DNA of 64,000 nt from TMED27 sp964350435. Lineage in GTDB: Bacteria; Pseudomonadota; Alphaproteobacteria; Micavibrionales; Micavibrionaceae. The position numbers and the translations under genes are program-made. Under the pieces are notes generated by a model, which was given only the letters and a program-made list of their open reading frames with translations, was not told the DNA's origin and made no database searches. This document shows positions 61,657 through 64,000 of the stretch, one piece after another (positions within the stretch are counted from its first letter, which is position 1; every line of letters starts with the position of its first letter). The DNA is taken from contig CAYGJS010000007.1 of the NCBI GenBank assembly GCA_964350435.1, positions 24,688 through 88,687 on the forward strand. The letters run 5' to 3'.

Positions 61657-64000
61657 ATGTCTACTGAAAAATACAATATCAAGGAATGTGAAGCCAAATG
61701 GCGCAAAATCTGGGAGGACAATAACGTCTTCGCCACCACCGAGGATTCATCCAAACCCAAATACTATGTGCTGGAAATGTTTCCATACCCATCGGGCAAA
61801 ATCCATGTCGGCCATGCGCGCAATTACATCATGGGCGACATCGTCGCCCGTTACCGCCGTGCCTGTGGCTATAACGTCATCCACCCGATGGGCTGGGACG
61901 CTTTCGGCCTTCCGGCGGAAAACGCAGCCATAGAGCGCAAAGAACACCCCGCCAAATGGACGTACGAAAATATCGCCATCATGCGCGATCAGCTTAAATC
62001 CATCGGCTTGTCGTTTGACTGGAGCCGCGAAATAGCCACATGTCATCCAGGATACTACAAACACGAACAAAAAATGTTCCTTGATTTCCTGGAGCGCGGC
62101 ATCGCCTACCGTAAAGAATCCATGGTTAATTGGGACCCTGTCGACAATACGGTTCTGGCGAATGAGCAGGTCGTGGATGGCAAGGGCTGGCGCACGGGCG
62201 CACCCGTGGAGCGCCGCAAGCTTAACCAATGGTTCCTGAAAATTACCGATTACGCAGAAGAACTCCTCGAAGACCTCGGCAAACTTGATCGCTGGCCGGA
62301 AAAAGTCCGCATCATGCAGGAAAACTGGATCGGCAAATCCAAAGGCTTACAATTCAAATGGACGGTCATCAACCCCCTCCCTCCCCCTTTGAGGGGGAGG
62401 GAAGAGGCTTCAAAAGAAGCCGAGGGTGGGGGTGAAAACCTACAGATCGACGTGTACACCACCCGCCCCGATACGCTCTTCGGCGCATCCTTCATGGCGC
62501 TCGCTGTCGATCACCCACTTACAGAAAAGCTTTGCGCAGATAAAGGCGGCTTTGAAGAATTTAAAAAGCAATGCTCCGCCCTCGGCACATCTGAGGCCGC
62601 AATCGAACAGGCCGAGAAGCTTGGCTTTGATACTGGTTATAAAGTCAGCCACCCCTTATTGCCGGGCAAAGAGTTCCCAATTTACATCGCCAATTTCGTG
62701 CTGATGGACTACGGCACAGGCGCAGTCTTCGGCGTGCCAGCGCACGACCAGCGCGATTTTGATTTCGCAAAAAAATACAATTTGCCTTTTACGCAAGTTA
62801 TTTCCAAAGATGTCATTCCGACCGAAGGCGTAGCCGAAGTGGAGGAATCTTCACATTTAGCTAAAAAAGAAGATCCCTCGCCTTTGCTCGGGATGACATT
62901 AAGTGAAGCCTATACAGGCCCCGGCACGCTCATCAATTCCGACTGGCTGAACGGTCTGGATATCGCCGCCGCCAAAGCCGAAGTGATAAAACGCGCCGAG
63001 GATATCGGCAACGGAAAAGGCACGACGCAATATCGCCTTCGCGATTGGGGCATCAGCCGCCAGCGTTACTGGGGCTGCCCGATCCCGATCATTTATTGCG
63101 AGGATTGCGGCTCTGTGCCTGTGCCGAAAGACCAGCTTCCCGTTACGCTCCCCGATGATGTCAGCTTCGATAAACCGGGCAATCCGCTTGCTCATCATAC
63201 GACATGGAAACATACCGACTGTCCGGTATGTTCGAAACCCGCGACCCGCGAAACCGACACCTTCGACACCTTCTTCGAAAGCAGTTGGTATCAATTCCGC
63301 TATACCGATCCGCGCAACGAATCCGCACCCGCCGCCAAGAACAAAATAAACCACTGGCTTCCCGTCGATCAGTATATCGGCGGCGTCGAGCACGCGGTGC
63401 TGCACCTTCTCTACGCACGTTTTTTTACCAAGGCGATGCGTGATTGCGGCTATCACGATATTGACGAACCCTTCGCAGGCCTGTTCACCCAAGGTATGGT
63501 GATTCATGCCACATACGAGGGTCATAATGGCGGCTGGGTCTTCCCCGAAGAATATGCGGCCATGGACGAAGCCGCAAAACAAAATGTGAAAATCGGCCCG
63601 CCGATCAAAATGTCAAAATCCAAACGCAATGTAGTCGCACCCGAAGTGGTTTCCGAGATCTACGGCATGGACGCCGCGCGCCTGTTCATGGTCTCAGACT
63701 CTCCGCCGGAACGCGACGTCGAATGGACCGAAAGCGGCATCGAAGGCGCATGGAAATTCGTCAATAAACTCCACCGCATGATCGGGGAAGCCTCTGCAAG
63801 CCTGCCCGAAGCGGGCTCGCCCCTACCGTCAGAATTCGGCGAAGCGGCAACCGAACTTCGCAGAGCCGCCCATAAAGCCATCCAAGGTGTCGCCAAATCC
63901 ATCGAAGAATTTGCAATGAACAAAGCCGTCGCGCAAGTGCGTGAGCTGTCCAACACCATTGCCCAATATTATCACCCTGCCCACGCCCATCACCCTTCAG
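61657..64000 (+). CDS. leuS: leucyl-tRNA synthetase (5' part) with two in-frame palindromic insertions
   Basis: 781 codons are visible; the gene runs off the right edge. Class I synthetase: HIGH-type motif GKIHVGHARNY near residue 50, GWDAFGLPAEN, editing domain with VYTTRPDTLFGASF near 265, and KMSKS-type KMSKSKRN near 650. Two non-conserved segments coincide with palindromic elements at 62372-62433 (peptide NPLPPPLRGREEASKEAEGG, start of the editing domain) and 62811-62898 (DVIPTEGVAEVEESS and following). Both keep the frame. Compared with other LeuRS they add roughly 20-30 residues each in loops. Start ATG at 61657. Confidence 0.95.
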   Translation, partial: MSTEKYNIKECEAKWRKIWEDNNVFATTEDSSKPKYYVLEMFPYPSGKIHVGHARNYIMGDIVARYRRACGYNVIHPMGWDAFGLPAENAAIERKEHPAKWTYENIAIMRDQLKSIGLSFDWSREIATCHPGYYKHEQKMFLDFLERGIAYRKESMVNWDPVDNTVLANEQVVDGKGWRTGAPVERRKLNQWFLKITDYAEELLEDLGKLDRWPEKVRIMQENWIGKSKGLQFKWTVINPLPPPLRGREEASKEAEGGGENLQIDVYTTRPDTLFGASFMALAVDHPLTEKLCADKGGFEEFKKQCSALGTSEAAIEQAEKLGFDTGYKVSHPLLPGKEFPIYIANFVLMDYGTGAVFGVPAHDQRDFDFAKKYNLPFTQVISKDVIPTEGVAEVEESSHLAKKEDPSPLLGMTLSEAYTGPGTLINSDWLNGLDIAAAKAEVIKRAEDIGNGKGTTQYRLRDWGISRQRYWGCPIPIIYCEDCGSVPVPKDQLPVTLPDDVSFDKPGNPLAHHTTWKHTDCPVCSKPATRETDTFDTFFESSWYQFRYTDPRNESAPAAKNKINHWLPVDQYIGGVEHAVLHLLYARFFTKAMRDCGYHDIDEPFAGLFTQGMVIHATYEGHNGGWVFPEEYAAMDEAAKQNVKIGPPIKMSKSKRNVVAPEVVSEIYGMDAARLFMVSDSPPERDVEWTESGIEGAWKFVNKLHRMIGEASASLPEAGSPLPSEFGEAATELRRAAHKAIQGVAKSIEEFAMNKAVAQVRELSNTIAQYYHPAHAHHPS
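62372..62433. repeat. palindromic element inside leuS (ACCCCCTCCC type)
   Basis: ACCCCC...GGGGGT mark the ends; inside, CTCCCCC/GGGGGAG and GGCTTC/GAAGCC make two hairpins. It shares the arms and the CCCTTTGAGGGGGAGGG centre with the element in hisD (49668-49724). No stop codon occurs in the leuS frame. Confidence 0.85.
62811..62898. repeat. palindromic element inside leuS (TGTCATTCC type)
   Basis: TGTCATTCC at the left and GGATGACA at the right are inverted copies. GAGGAATCTTC on one side and GAAGATCCCTCG on the other continue the symmetry. The same class spans the hisD start (48543-48620). The leuS frame passes through without stop. Confidence 0.85.

Overview
The window looks like a chromosomal piece of a Gram-negative alphaproteobacterium of moderate GC content. 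Supporting signs are a general porin with the alphaproteobacterial type of N-terminus, a DUF3576 lipoprotein, a complex I NDUFA9-type dehydrogenase, a DUF1223 protein, a single-parvulin SurA, SerRS-type tRNA genes with encoded CCA, and his genes in the alphaproteobacterial order. A Rhodospirillales- or Micavibrionales-like member is my best guess, but the sequence alone does not settle this. A run of exactly 100 N at 46729-46828 shows it comes from a draft scaffold.

Layout. 1-6748 (-): the first 2249 codons of a giant repeat adhesin of the RTX/type I secretion kind, whose C-terminus lies beyond the left edge. 6749-7872: AT-rich non-coding stretch. 7873-9963: a lone receiver protein, a helical unknown, and a TerC-type membrane protein with a structured leader. 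10128-15352: serine biosynthesis (serA, serC, serB), with an unknown gene placed between serC and serA. 15443-22747: stand-alone ClpB-D1-like ATPase, RsmC-like methyltransferase, MATE pump, AsmA-like protein, hydrolase lipoprotein, GIY-YIG protein, FAD oxidoreductase, ArsC/Spx-like protein. 22965-23055: tRNA-Ser(GGA). 24526-26735: two overlapping glycosyltransferases (GT4, GT9). 26738-31537: ArsR regulator, gmk, rsmA, surA, NDUFA9-like gene, DUF1223. 32150-40828: UvrD/PcrA helicase, GGDEF protein, LOG-family protein, LprI-like protein, YifB/ComM ATPase and unknowns. 41736-43130: an OPR/RAP-type protein. 43137-52804: HIT protein, panD, and a histidine cluster (hisE, F, A, H, D, B) loosened by inserted unrelated genes. 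52851-55236: a lipoprotein with a degenerate trypsin domain followed by a LytM-like protein with an incomplete metal site. 55233-61647: Smr protein, winged-helix protein, YggS, porin, DUF3576 lipoprotein, GT25. 61657-64000: 5' part of leuS.

The most unusual content is a set of short palindromic elements. Two kinds lie inside essential coding genes without breaking the frame: one in hisD, two in leuS. A third palindrome supplies the hisD start codon. A separate family of 60-100 bp nested inverted repeats occurs three times between genes (22862-22964, 40989-41059, 58554-58615). This recalls the Rickettsia palindromic elements that add peptide segments to proteins. Also notable are the RAP-domain protein with octatricopeptide-like helical repeats, a family best known from organelles; the neighbouring pair of secreted enzymes that have both lost key catalytic or metal-binding residues; a DUF5678/retropepsin overlapping pair; and an 84-bp LRV repeat array collapsed at the assembly gap.
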